Shown: positions 1 through 8,803 of the stretch, one piece after another | Layout of the letters: each line of letters starts with the position of its first letter | Position numbering within the stretch: the first letter of the stretch is position 1 | Assembly (NCBI GenBank): GCA_918272565.1 | Contig: CAKJYW010000008.1 | Coordinates: 1 to 64,000, forward strand | Length of the DNA stretch: 64,000 nucleotides | From: Bacilli bacterium | GTDB taxonomy: Bacteria; Bacillota_I; Bacilli_A; ML615J-28; CAG-698 | Reading direction: 5' to 3' | Program-made: the position numbers and the translations under genes | The notes under the pieces: model-generated | The model's database searches: none | What the model was told of the DNA's origin: nothing | The model's input: the letters and a program-made list of their open reading frames with translations, nothing else

Positions 1-137
1 ACCTAACTACTGGTCAAGCAGCATGGTATAACATTGCATCAGTTATTGGTATTATGATATTCGTTGTTGTTGCGATATTATCATTAATCGTTTATAACGT
101 AATGCCTAGTACTAGAAATGAGGAGGACTTCCAATAA
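1..137 (+). CDS. Sugar ABC transporter permease (MalF-like), C-terminal end only
   Basis: An open frame enters from the left edge and stops with TAA at 135-137, giving about 44 residues. They form one hydrophobic segment followed by a short polar tail (NVMPSTRNEEDFQ). The next permease starts at 137, sharing one base with this stop, and its Shine-Dalgarno (GAGGAGGA) lies inside this frame. In binding-protein-dependent sugar importers a MalF-type permease usually precedes the MalG-type one, so this is read as the partner permease. Family assignment rests mainly on context because only the last transmembrane helix is visible. Confidence 0.75.
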   Translation, partial: LTTGQAAWYNIASVIGIMIFVVVAILSLIVYNVMPSTRNEEDFQ

Positions 138-1039
138 TGAATAATAATTATGTTGAAAAAAGTTCTCACGCAGAATTCCAAAGAAGACACATGGGAATGA
201 AGATAAAAAATAGGATTTCTAATACTATTATTTATATCATTCTTATTGTTATGACTGTTATTTGGTTATTCCCATTCTTTGCAATTCTTTGCGAATCATT
301 AAGAATGGAATCAACTGGACAAGTTGGTTATATCTTCCCTCATCAATGGGGATTTGGTAATTATATTAAACTATGGACTGAGACTGATTTCCCTAAATGG
401 TATGGAAATACAATGTTAATGGCATTGATTGTAGCTGTACTTCAAACTGTCATTGTTCTAGCAATGAGTTACACACTTTCTCGTTTACGTTTCAAAGGAC
501 GTAAAGGATTAATGAACTTCATGTTAGTTCTTGGAATGTTCCCAGGATTCTTAACAATGATCGTTTTATATACAGTACTTAAAGATATGGGCTTAACTGG
601 TCCTAATGCCGTTCCTGGTTTAATCTTAGTTTATGTTGCTAGTAGTGGAATGGGATATTATGTTTCTAAAGGATTCTTCGATACACTTCCAAGAAGCCTT
701 GATGAAGCCGCAAGAGTAGATGGAGCAACTCGTTTCCAAGTATTCTATAAAGTTATTTTACCACTATCTAAGCCAATCATTATTTATACAATCCTAGTAG
801 CTTTCATGGCTCCTTGGGGAGACTTCATTTTTGCAAAATACATTGCAAGAACATCAACTGCTGGATGGAACGTAGCGGTTGGTTTGAAGAGTTGGATTGA
901 CTCAAAGACTCTTCATGATACTAACTACACAATGTTCTGTGCCGGCGGTGTATGTGTTGCATTACCTGTAACACTACTATTTATGTTCTTACAAAAGTAT
1001 TATGTTGAAGGTGTTACTGGTGGAGCTGTTAAAGGATAA
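137..1039 (+). CDS. Sugar ABC transporter permease, MalG family
   Basis: A 300-residue inner-membrane permease of the CUT1 carbohydrate importer type. It has several hydrophobic segments and, near residue 195, the EAA loop (EAARVDGATRFQVFYKV, then LPLSKP) that docks on the ATPase. It would form the channel with the upstream MalF-like protein, taking substrate from an extracellular binding lipoprotein encoded to the left of the window. The ATPase gene follows 11 bp later and a secreted pullulanase after that, so the likely cargo is maltodextrins from starch, glycogen or pullulan. That substrate is inferred from context. The start overlaps the previous stop and has a strong upstream GAGGAGGA. 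Confidence 0.9.
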   Translation: MNNNYVEKSSHAEFQRRHMGMKIKNRISNTIIYIILIVMTVIWLFPFFAILCESLRMESTGQVGYIFPHQWGFGNYIKLWTETDFPKWYGNTMLMALIVAVLQTVIVLAMSYTLSRLRFKGRKGLMNFMLVLGMFPGFLTMIVLYTVLKDMGLTGPNAVPGLILVYVASSGMGYYVSKGFFDTLPRSLDEAARVDGATRFQVFYKVILPLSKPIIIYTILVAFMAPWGDFIFAKYIARTSTAGWNVAVGLKSWIDSKTLHDTNYTMFCAGGVCVALPVTLLFMFLQKYYVEGVTGGAVKG

Positions 1040-1050
1040 GGAGGTAAATT

Positions 1051-2223
1051 ATGGCAACTGTAAAACTTACAAATGTTAAAAAAGTATATGATAATAAAGT
1101 TGTAGCTGTTCATGACTTCAATCTTGATATAGCTGACAAAGAGTTTATCGTATTTGTTGGACCATCTGGATGTGGTAAATCAACAACTCTAAGAATGATT
1201 GCTGGTTTAGAAGAAATTTCAGATGGTATTGTGGAAATTGATGGTGAGGTTGTTAACGATTTACAACCTAAAGATAGACATATTGCGATGGTATTCCAAA
1301 ACTATGCTTTGTATCCTCATCTAACTGTTTTTGAAAATATGGCATTTAGTCTAAGATTAAAGAAATATCCTCAAAAAGAAGTATATGAAAGAGTAACAAA
1401 AGCAGCAGAGATTTTAGGAATCACTGAATATTTGACTCGTAAACCAAGAGCTTTGTCTGGTGGTCAACGTCAAAGAGTTGCAATCGGACGTGCAATGGTA
1501 AGAGATAGTAAAGTATTCTTGATGGACGAACCTCTATCAAACCTAGATGCTAAGCTTCGTAACCAAATGAGAGCAGAAATCATTTTGCTTCGTCAAAGAA
1601 TCGATACAACATTCATTTATGTTACTCATGACCAAACTGAAGCTATGACATTGGGTGATAGAATCGTTATTATGAAAGATGGTTACATTATGCAAGTAGG
1701 TACTCCAACTGAAGTATTTGAAATGCCTGACAACTTGTTTGTAGCTGAATTCATTGGTGCTCCAAAGATGAATACATTTAAGACTGATTTACTATATGAA
1801 AATGGTAAATACTACGTAACTCCATTTGGTGCTAAGATTGAAGTTGATGGCTATAAAGGCGAGAAGTTAGCTGAAATGAATGTTAAGCCTCAAGAAATAA
1901 TCTTAGGTGTTAGACCTGAACATATCGTTTTAGCTAAAGCTGGTGGAGAAAATGCAATTAAATGTACTATCGAAGTAAATGAAATGATGGGTAGTGAAGT
2001 TCATCTTCATGTAAAGACTGAATCTGGTGAGAGACTAATCGTTCGTGTTCCAACAATCAACCTATCTTTCGAAGAGAGAGAAGCTCTAATTTATGGTGCT
2101 AAGGTTTATATTACTTTTGAAGGAAAGGTAATGCATTTCTTCGATAAAGAAAAAGAACACAACTTACTTATTAAGCGAGAAGAATCTACATCACAAGATG
2201 AAGAGGATTATTCACTAGAATAA
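1051..2223 (+). CDS. msmX: Sugar importer ATP-binding protein (MsmX/MalK/UgpC type)
   Basis: A 390-residue ABC ATPase. It shows Walker A GPSGCGKST (about residues 38-46), the signature LSGGQRQRVAIGRA, Walker B VFLMDEP with the D-loop, and the switch histidine in THDQ. The last 150 or so residues form the TOBE-type regulatory domain typical of MalK and MsmX. It powers the permeases encoded just upstream. In many Bacillota one such ATPase serves several sugar importers, so it need not be dedicated to this one. It follows the permease by 11 bp with the Shine-Dalgarno GGAGG, and a hairpin terminator comes right after it. Length and motifs are normal for the family. Confidence 0.93.
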   Translation: MATVKLTNVKKVYDNKVVAVHDFNLDIADKEFIVFVGPSGCGKSTTLRMIAGLEEISDGIVEIDGEVVNDLQPKDRHIAMVFQNYALYPHLTVFENMAFSLRLKKYPQKEVYERVTKAAEILGITEYLTRKPRALSGGQRQRVAIGRAMVRDSKVFLMDEPLSNLDAKLRNQMRAEIILLRQRIDTTFIYVTHDQTEAMTLGDRIVIMKDGYIMQVGTPTEVFEMPDNLFVAEFIGAPKMNTFKTDLLYENGKYYVTPFGAKIEVDGYKGEKLAEMNVKPQEIILGVRPEHIVLAKAGGENAIKCTIEVNEMMGSEVHLHVKTESGERLIVRVPTINLSFEEREALIYGAKVYITFEGKVMHFFDKEKEHNLLIKREESTSQDEEDYSLE

Positions 2224-2229
2224 AAATAG

Positions 2230-2252
2230 GCCCAACATTGTTGGGCTTATTT
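2230..2252 (+). terminator. Hairpin terminator after the sugar ABC operon
   Basis: A 7-bp perfect stem (GCCCAAC / GTTGGGC, loop ATT) is followed by TTATTTA. The U-tract is weak, so some read-through into the pullulanase gene 26 bp downstream is plausible. Confidence 0.7.
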
Positions 2253-2277
2253 ATAATAGAAAGAGGTAAAAAGATTA

Positions 2278-5070
2278 ATGAATAGAATTAAAAAATTATT
2301 AATAGTTTTTGTATTTCTAGTTGTTGGACTAGTATGTAGCGTATCATTTCATGCTTCTAGTGTTGGTACAGTTTATTTTCACTACTACAGGTTAGATGGA
2401 AATTACACTGGATGGGACATGTGGATTTGGGAATCAGCTCCATCTTCATTAGGTGGTGCTGGATATGATTTTGTTGATGATGCTACAGACAGTAATTATA
2501 ATTTTGGAGGAAAAGTAGTCGTTTTGGATTTAGAGAAAACTGGATTAAAAGAAGCTACTCAACTTGGATTTATCGTTCGTCAAGGTGGAAGCAGCTGGAG
2601 TGGTAAAGATGTTGATGCTGATAGATTTGTTGATATAAAGAAAGACACAATTGATGGCACACAACATGTTTACATTGTACAAGGAGAACCTACTTTCGGT
2701 TCTAGCCTAGATGATCCTGATACACCTAGTAGAACTCATAAAATAACAAGTGGTTATTTTGTAAGTAATTATAAAATCGAATATTTCTCAACTGACAAAG
2801 TAGTTAGCGCTAAAGTATATTGCGATGGTGAAGAACTAACTGTTTCTAATCCTAAGTTTGAAACTAAAAAAGGAAGCTTAGAAGTAACATCAAAAGTATC
2901 ACTAACATCAAAATACATTATCGAAGCAACATTTTCTAATGGTGATGTAAGTCAAACTGAATTAACATTTGATGGACTTTATGATTCAGCTGAATTCAAT
3001 GAAGCTTATGGTTATACTGGTAATGACTTAGGTGCAGTAGTTACTAACAATAAGACTACATTCAAATTATGGGCTCCTGTATCAGAAAAAGTAGAAGTTA
3101 ACCTTTACAAGAGTGGTACACCATCTAAATATAGTGGTGGTAGTGATGAAAAGACAACTTATGAAATGACTAGAAAAGAAAAAGGTGTCTTTGAAATATC
3201 ATTTGATGAAAATCTTCATAATACTTATTACACTTATACTGTTTATAATGGTAAAAACGTAAATGAAGTAGTTGACCCATATGCTAAGAGTGTTGGTATC
3301 AATGGTGAAAGAGGACTAGTAGTTGACTTTAGTAAAGTAAATCCTAGTGGATTTGAATATGGTAAGAGAGCAAATAATATCACTAATATCACTGATGCAA
3401 TAATTTACGAACTTCATGTTCGTGACTTAACATCAAGCTCTACTTGGAATGGTAGCATCGAAAATAAGATGAGATATTTAGGATTAGTTGAAGCAGGAAC
3501 TACATATGAAGGTGTTTCAACAGGATTTGATCACATCAAAGAATTAGGTGTTACTCACGTTCAACTTCAACCAATCTTCGATTATGGTAATGCGGTTGAT
3601 GAAAGTGATGTTGATAGTAACGGAATCGTTAAAAAGTTCAATTGGGGATATATGCCTGAAAACTACAATGCTTTAGAAGGTGCATATTCAAGAAATCCTT
3701 ATGACGGACTTGAACGTATTAAAGAAATGAAGATGGTTGTTATGGCCTTTACTGAAGCTAACATCCGTGTTAATATGGACGTTGTTTATAATCATACAGG
3801 AAAGACTGACAACAGCAACTTCAACTTGATTGTTCCTGGTTATTATTATAGAAAGACATCTACTGGTAAGTGGAGTAATGGTAGTGGTTGTGGAAACGAA
3901 ACTGCTTCTGAAAGATTCATGGTTAGAAAGTTCATCGTTGATTCTGTTGTTTTCTGGGCAAGTGAATATAATTTGTCTGGATTTAGATTTGACTTAATGG
4001 GCTTACATGATGTTGAAACAATGAATGAAGTAGCTAAAGCTTTAAAAGAAATAGATCCAACTATTATGGTTTATGGTGAACCTTGGACTGGTGGAACTAC
4101 TACTCTAAGTAGCAACTTACAAGCAACAAAAGAAACACTAAGAGAGATAAATGGCGTTGGTGCATTCAACGATGACATTAGAGATGCTGTTAAGGGATCT
4201 GTATTTGAAGCAAGTGGAACTGGATTTGTTCAAGGATCTAAGAGCTTATCTGCAATCAATAAGATTAAATTCAGTATCGCTGGTGGTGTTGAACATGATG
4301 AAGTTAATGAACTATTCACTTCCACAACAACATTCTGGGCTGGTGAACCTGATAAGATGATTAACTATGTTACTTGTCATGATAATAACACATTATATGA
4401 TAAGTTAATGCAATCAAGCAAAGATACATCAACTGATGCTATAAAAGAAGAACTAAAGCAAGCTAATGCGATAGTACTCTTAGCAGAGGGTGTAAGTTTC
4501 TTACATGCTGGTGATGAGTTTATGAGAAGTAAACCAGATGGCAAAGGTGGATATGATTCAAATAGTTACGATTCAAGCGATGAAGTCAACCAAATCGACT
4601 GGAGTTTGAAAGTAAAATATAAGGATGTATTTGATTACTTTGTTGGTTTAATTGCTTTAAGAAAATCTACTCCTGAATTTAGACTTGCTAAATCAACTGA
4701 TATTGCAAGTAAACTTCATTTTGTTGATTTCGATGCTAAAGAAGTAATTGGTTACACAATTGATTCTGATTCTAAAGACTACTCAAAGATTTTAGTAATT
4801 CATGCTAATGCTGAAAAAGAAATTACTTTACCTGAAGGAAAGTTCTGGAAAGTTGTTGTTGATAAAGAAATCGCTAATAACGAAGCAGGAAAGACTTACA
4901 AAGGTGGAGAAGTAGTAACAATTAGTAAGAATGAAACATTAGTACTATTTGAAGTTGCTAGTGGCAAATCAGGTGGTGGATGTAGGGGATGTGGAAGCAC
5001 AATGAGCTTCATATCATTACTTCCTTGTTTAGGATTAGTCTTCTTATTTAGAAGGAGAAGATGGTTATAA
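2278..5070 (+). CDS. pulA: Secreted pullulanase, type I (GH13_14)
   Basis: A 930-residue debranching enzyme cutting alpha-1,6 bonds in pullulan, glycogen or starch limit dextrin. After a signal peptide (residues 1-26) come a CBM41-like starch-binding region (VYFHYYR..GNYTGWDMWIW), a CBM48-like domain (FKLWAPVSEKVEVNLY, about 260) and the GH13 barrel. Conserved regions are DVVYNHTG (from 501), GFRFDLMG with nucleophile D572, YGEPWTGG with acid E601, and HDNN with D702. YELHVRDLT is typical of pullulanases. The last 35 residues are unusual: a Gly/Cys stretch (GGGCRGCGS), a hydrophobic span and RRRRWL, which looks like a surface-sorting tail and is not LPXTG. It follows the sugar importer, which would take up the released maltodextrins. 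Confidence 0.93.
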   Translation: MNRIKKLLIVFVFLVVGLVCSVSFHASSVGTVYFHYYRLDGNYTGWDMWIWESAPSSLGGAGYDFVDDATDSNYNFGGKVVVLDLEKTGLKEATQLGFIVRQGGSSWSGKDVDADRFVDIKKDTIDGTQHVYIVQGEPTFGSSLDDPDTPSRTHKITSGYFVSNYKIEYFSTDKVVSAKVYCDGEELTVSNPKFETKKGSLEVTSKVSLTSKYIIEATFSNGDVSQTELTFDGLYDSAEFNEAYGYTGNDLGAVVTNNKTTFKLWAPVSEKVEVNLYKSGTPSKYSGGSDEKTTYEMTRKEKGVFEISFDENLHNTYYTYTVYNGKNVNEVVDPYAKSVGINGERGLVVDFSKVNPSGFEYGKRANNITNITDAIIYELHVRDLTSSSTWNGSIENKMRYLGLVEAGTTYEGVSTGFDHIKELGVTHVQLQPIFDYGNAVDESDVDSNGIVKKFNWGYMPENYNALEGAYSRNPYDGLERIKEMKMVVMAFTEANIRVNMDVVYNHTGKTDNSNFNLIVPGYYYRKTSTGKWSNGSGCGNETASERFMVRKFIVDSVVFWASEYNLSGFRFDLMGLHDVETMNEVAKALKEIDPTIMVYGEPWTGGTTTLSSNLQATKETLREINGVGAFNDDIRDAVKGSVFEASGTGFVQGSKSLSAINKIKFSIAGGVEHDEVNELFTSTTTFWAGEPDKMINYVTCHDNNTLYDKLMQSSKDTSTDAIKEELKQANAIVLLAEGVSFLHAGDEFMRSKPDGKGGYDSNSYDSSDEVNQIDWSLKVKYKDVFDYFVGLIALRKSTPEFRLAKSTDIASKLHFVDFDAKEVIGYTIDSDSKDYSKILVIHANAEKEITLPEGKFWKVVVDKEIANNEAGKTYKGGEVVTISKNETLVLFEVASGKSGGGCRGCGSTMSFISLLPCLGLVFLFRRRRWL

Positions 5071-5121
5071 AAAAATAGGGACCATATTATGTTGATTTCA
5101 ACATAAGAAAGTCCCTTTTTT
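5071..5121. terminator. Bidirectional terminator between pullulanase and amylase
   Basis: Outer stem GGGAC (5078-5082) pairs with GTCCC (5111-5115) and inner stem TATGTTG (5088-5094) with CAACATA (5099-5105). An A-run flanks the left side and a T-run the right, so it can end transcription from both convergent genes. Confidence 0.85.
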
Positions 5122-5128
5122 TATGTAC

Positions 5129-6712
5129 CTATTTTAATACACAACTAGTGTAAGGTCCAATTGTTAGAATTGTTCCTTCTAATTTAGCATCGTTTTGTCC
5201 GATGAAGTCTCTAACTTCTTTGAATGTGAATGATGTTAGAGTTGATAAATCTAGAGTCGCTACTTCATCTGTAGTGTTATGGATAACACAGACAGTTGAT
5301 CCGTTGTATGTAGCTGTAAAGCCACCAACATAAGATGAAGTGTTCTTTAAGGCTCTGTATTCTCCTCTAGCAATTTCTGGATTATTGTTACGAATTGCAA
5401 TTAGTTTCTTATAATAATTTAATAAACTATTTTCGTTTTCTAATTGTTCTTTAACAGTTCCATTTGTTTGATTCTTTGCTTGGTAAGTAGTGCCTTCTGG
5501 GTCTTCCACTGTATCACCATCACCCCAAAGCATAGCAAGTCGTCTATTAGCATCGGTATTGCTACTTCCACGTGAACCTTTCATTCCAATTTCTTCACCA
5601 TAATAAATATATGGTGAACCACTTTGTAAGATGTTAAGGTTAGCAGCCATATGCATATTGTATGTCATAGATACAAGTAGATATCCTGCTGCTCTATCCA
5701 TATCGTGGTTAGAGATAAATGAATTAAGCATTGCATCACTATTTTTAGCATGAATGCTATTTAAGAATGTTTCAACATAATTACAATAAGAATTAACATT
5801 TCCGCCTTTAGCAGTTAAAGCAGTCATTCCTTCGCTTTGACTCATTGTGAAGTTAAAGCAGTTTAGTGCTTCATTGTATTGAATAACTTCAGGATCTCCA
5901 CTCCAGTCTTCACCAACACAGTAGATATCAGGCTTGATTTCTTTTAACTCACTCATATACCATTTCCAGAAATCAACATTTTTCTTTGTGTCTCCGTAAT
6001 AGATATATTTTACTGCATCGAATCTAAATCCATCAATTCCTAAATCAAGGTAGTATTTTGCTACATTTAGCATTTCTTCTCTAACTTTAGGATTATCGTA
6101 GTTTAGTTCAGGCATTCCAGAACTAAATGAGCACTCATAATATTCATCAGTTCCACTTATTTGACTTACTCCAACACCATTTGCCCATTCACCTTTTTTA
6201 AAGTAGCTGTAATAGTCATAATATTCATTGTTTGGATTATTTGCTTGATGTGCCCCAACAAAGCTCTTGAACCATTCATGTTGGTTACTTGTGTGATTTA
6301 ATACTAAATCTAGGATAACAATTACATTACGTTTGTGACATTCTTCAACTAATTCTTTCAAATCATCCATTGAACCAAAGTATGGATCAATTCTGTAATA
6401 GTCTCTTGCATCATATTTGTGATATGTAGGTGAGAAGAAGATTGGTGATAGCCACAATCCTTGAACACCTAGGCTTTCTCCTGAGTTGATGTTTCCATCG
6501 TTTAAATAATCAAGTCTATTGATTATTCCTCTTAGGTCTCCAATACCATCTTCATTAGAATCAGAGAATGATCCAACAAATATTTGATACATTACTCGAT
6601 AATTGTCATCGATTGGGTCAACTTTTGCTTCAGCTTTATTATTACAGCTAGCAAGAGCAAATAGTTGAATAAATAAGACAAATATTAATAAAAACTTTTT
6701 AATATATTTCAT
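5129..6712 (-). CDS. Alpha-amylase family lipoprotein (GH13)
   Basis: A 527-residue extracellular glucan hydrolase. The N-terminus is a lipoprotein signal with lipobox LASC, so the enzyme should be tethered to the outer face of the membrane. All four GH13 regions are present: DLVLNHTS, GFRFDAVKY with nucleophile D232, CVGEDW with acid E268, and SNHDMD with D337. The layout resembles neopullulanase-like and oligosaccharide-acting amylases; exact specificity cannot be told. It starts 2 bp after the galactanase stop. Its Shine-Dalgarno AAGGAG lies in the last codons of that gene, so translation of the two is coupled. Transcription presumably comes from the promoter near 8715-8741. Confidence 0.9.
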   Translation of the reverse strand: MKYIKKFLLIFVLFIQLFALASCNNKAEAKVDPIDDNYRVMYQIFVGSFSDSNEDGIGDLRGIINRLDYLNDGNINSGESLGVQGLWLSPIFFSPTYHKYDARDYYRIDPYFGSMDDLKELVEECHKRNVIVILDLVLNHTSNQHEWFKSFVGAHQANNPNNEYYDYYSYFKKGEWANGVGVSQISGTDEYYECSFSSGMPELNYDNPKVREEMLNVAKYYLDLGIDGFRFDAVKYIYYGDTKKNVDFWKWYMSELKEIKPDIYCVGEDWSGDPEVIQYNEALNCFNFTMSQSEGMTALTAKGGNVNSYCNYVETFLNSIHAKNSDAMLNSFISNHDMDRAAGYLLVSMTYNMHMAANLNILQSGSPYIYYGEEIGMKGSRGSSNTDANRRLAMLWGDGDTVEDPEGTTYQAKNQTNGTVKEQLENENSLLNYYKKLIAIRNNNPEIARGEYRALKNTSSYVGGFTATYNGSTVCVIHNTTDEVATLDLSTLTSFTFKEVRDFIGQNDAKLEGTILTIGPYTSCVLK

Positions 6713-6714
6713 AT

Positions 6715-8697
6715 TTACTCCTTACTTGAGTTTAGTAGGGCATCATCAATTTTACCCCAGGCACCATTTCCAGCACCATTACATTTAACTCTAATACCTA
6801 CTATTATTTCATCAGTTCCATTATAATTTATACCATTAATTGTTTGTGTATCCCAACTATTATAAACAGTTATTGTTAGAGGGACTGTTTTAACAATCTC
6901 ACCATTGATTTTAACATAAGCATAAATATCAGTAGTACCTGCATCTCCACCCATGATTGAGATTGAGAATTTGTAAGTTCCACTTGGAAGGTTCTCAACT
7001 TTTTGTTCTAAGTTGAAGTCAACTGAGTTAGCTTCAGGACTCCAGAAGTGGAAGTGATTATCACCAGTTAGTGAGTCAGTTCCCTTTGTTTCTACATATA
7101 GCTGTTCTGAAGCCGCATTGTCAGTAACCATCCAACCAGTTGGTATTTTAACACCATTACTATCTTCTTCAAAACTATAATTAGTTAAGTAGTTATATTC
7201 AACCATAGAAACATAGCATTTAGCTGTCATTCCACCAGCAGTTCCTTTGATTTCATATTTATTTGGACCATTATTATGCATTGCATCTTCATCAAATGTT
7301 TCCCAAGTAACTTCTAGCTCTTGTTTAGAATTATCGTTCATTACAGCGTTTACTGTCTTAGGTAGGGTAATTGGTTGCGCTAAGTCACAAATGATTGTGG
7401 TATCTTCGATGGCATCAGCTTTTAGTTCGATAACATTACCGCCTTTAACTAAACTAAATACTTTTAATGATTCTAAAGGATGTCCATCTTTATCAAACAT
7501 TGCTTGATTATCAACTGCGCACCCTCCATAATACTTACCAGCATCTTTAGGGTCGTAGTTTGCAGCGTAGCTTGCTGCCCAGCCGGAACCATATTTTTCC
7601 CAAAGAGCTAAATTATCTTCATATGATTTAGTTCCAACAGTAATCCAAGTTCCTTCCCAGTAACATACACCAATTCCATTTGTTGTCTTGTTTTTGATTG
7701 TATCAATTATATTAGCTATGGAATTTGCTTGACCTTGGACAGTGTATGGGTTAGGTTTATAAACTCCACCACCATCGCCTATGGTGTTACCGAAGAAGTC
7801 GGTATCATCGGTAGTGTAACAGTAAGATGTTTCCATTACCATAACTTTCTTATTATATTTTGTGGCAATGTCACTTAAGACAGTAGCTAGGTTATCTAGA
7901 GTTCCATGCCAATATGGATAATAAGATGAAGCAAATACATCATAATCTAAGTTGTAATATTCTAACTTTTTAGCAATTCCATCGTAGCTACCTGCTTTTT
8001 CTGGATTTGCAAAGTGTACGGCTACTAAAGCATTAGGGTATATTTCTCTTGTTGCTTTAGCGCCTTGAGCCATAAGCTTATAAATATTCATCCAAATAGT
8101 TTCGCCACATAAGAAACCATTTGTTTCATTTCCAACTTGTACCATCCCAACATCAACTTTAGCATTCTTTAGTTTTGTTAGGCAATCTTTAGTAAATTCA
8201 TATAATGCTACTTCTTTAGTATCAATATCCATTCCTTGCCAAGCCTTTGGAACCATTTGTTTTCCAGGGTCAGCCCAGAAGTCTGAATAATGGAAGTCAA
8301 GAAGTAACTTCATTCCATATTTTGTTGCTCGTTTACCAATTTCTATAGCATTATTGATATCACAGTTACCACCACCGTAGCCATTACCATCGCTATCAAA
8401 TGGATCATTCCAAACTCTAACACGGATGTAATTTACGCCACTTTCTGCTAAAGTTAAGAATACGTCTTGTTCAGTACCATCATAGTTATAGTACTTAACG
8501 CCACTTGCTTCTAGTGATATAACGCATGAAGCGTCCATTCCCATGATGAAATCATCATCCAAGTTTTCTATTTTTTTAACATAAAGTGAATCGCTCGATT
8601 TCACTAAATCGACTTTTTTCTTGCCACATCCACTCATAATAACAAATAGAGCTACCATGAGTAAGATTAAGGCTTTAGTTATTAAGTTTTTCTTCAT
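6715..8697 (-). CDS. Arabinogalactan endo-beta-1,4-galactanase lipoprotein (GH53)
   Basis: A 660-residue lipoprotein (lipobox MSGC) with a GH53 barrel from about residue 50 to 390. The typical sequences FIMGMDASC, YIRVRVWNDP and LLLDFHYSDFWADPG are present. QVGNETNG gives the acid/base E191 and VMETSY the nucleophile E289. The enzyme cuts beta-1,4-galactan side chains of pectin. An Ig-like domain follows (about 430-510, ending ..GGMTAKCYVSMV), then a beta-sandwich resembling carbohydrate-binding modules (TNYSFEEDS...). It is the first gene of an operon with the amylase. That pairing of galactan and alpha-glucan degradation suggests plant-material use. The start is preceded by AAGGAG at good spacing. 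Confidence 0.93.
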   Translation of the reverse strand: MKKNLITKALILLMVALFVIMSGCGKKKVDLVKSSDSLYVKKIENLDDDFIMGMDASCVISLEASGVKYYNYDGTEQDVFLTLAESGVNYIRVRVWNDPFDSDGNGYGGGNCDINNAIEIGKRATKYGMKLLLDFHYSDFWADPGKQMVPKAWQGMDIDTKEVALYEFTKDCLTKLKNAKVDVGMVQVGNETNGFLCGETIWMNIYKLMAQGAKATREIYPNALVAVHFANPEKAGSYDGIAKKLEYYNLDYDVFASSYYPYWHGTLDNLATVLSDIATKYNKKVMVMETSYCYTTDDTDFFGNTIGDGGGVYKPNPYTVQGQANSIANIIDTIKNKTTNGIGVCYWEGTWITVGTKSYEDNLALWEKYGSGWAASYAANYDPKDAGKYYGGCAVDNQAMFDKDGHPLESLKVFSLVKGGNVIELKADAIEDTTIICDLAQPITLPKTVNAVMNDNSKQELEVTWETFDEDAMHNNGPNKYEIKGTAGGMTAKCYVSMVEYNYLTNYSFEEDSNGVKIPTGWMVTDNAASEQLYVETKGTDSLTGDNHFHFWSPEANSVDFNLEQKVENLPSGTYKFSISIMGGDAGTTDIYAYVKINGEIVKTVPLTITVYNSWDTQTINGINYNGTDEIIVGIRVKCNGAGNGAWGKIDDALLNSSKE

Positions 8698-8714
8698 TAT
8701 TATCTCCTTACTTA

Positions 8715-8741
8715 ATTATATTTTACTATAAATTGACACAA
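8715..8741 (-). promoter_or_regulatory. Promoter of the galactanase-amylase operon
   Basis: On the minus strand, TTGTGT (8736-8741) and TATAAT (8715-8720) are separated by 15 bp, or 16 bp if the -35 is TTTGTG. The spacing is short, which often goes with activator dependence. A cre-like operator lies 4 bp upstream. Confidence 0.55.
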
Positions 8742-8745
8742 AAAT

Positions 8746-8760
8746 AAATAACGTTTTCAT
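8746..8760 (-). promoter_or_regulatory. cre-like / LacI-family operator
   Basis: The minus strand reads ATGAAAACGTTATTT, matching the CcpA cre consensus WTGNAANCGNWNNCW except for one base (position 14, T instead of C). The core AACGTT is also usual for LacI-family sugar regulators. It sits just upstream of the galactanase -35 and overlaps the expected -35 of the divergent acetyltransferase gene, so one site could control both. Confidence 0.5.
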
Positions 8761-8783
8761 TTTACTTTTTGTTGTGGTATGAT
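8755..8783 (+). promoter_or_regulatory. Promoter of the acetyltransferase gene (extended -10)
   Basis: TATGAT at 8778-8783 is preceded by TGG (8775-8777), an extended -10. The -35 position (8755-8760, TTTCAT) is poor. Transcription should start near 8790, downstream of the first in-frame ATG at 8786, which is why 8804 is taken as the start codon. Confidence 0.6.
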
Positions 8784-8803
8784 AAATGAGAGAGGATAAA
8801 ATA

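Noticed and set aside
7247-7507. Plus-strand frame inside the galactanase gene
   Set aside because: Shadow of the real minus-strand gene, with no ribosome site and no recognisable domain.
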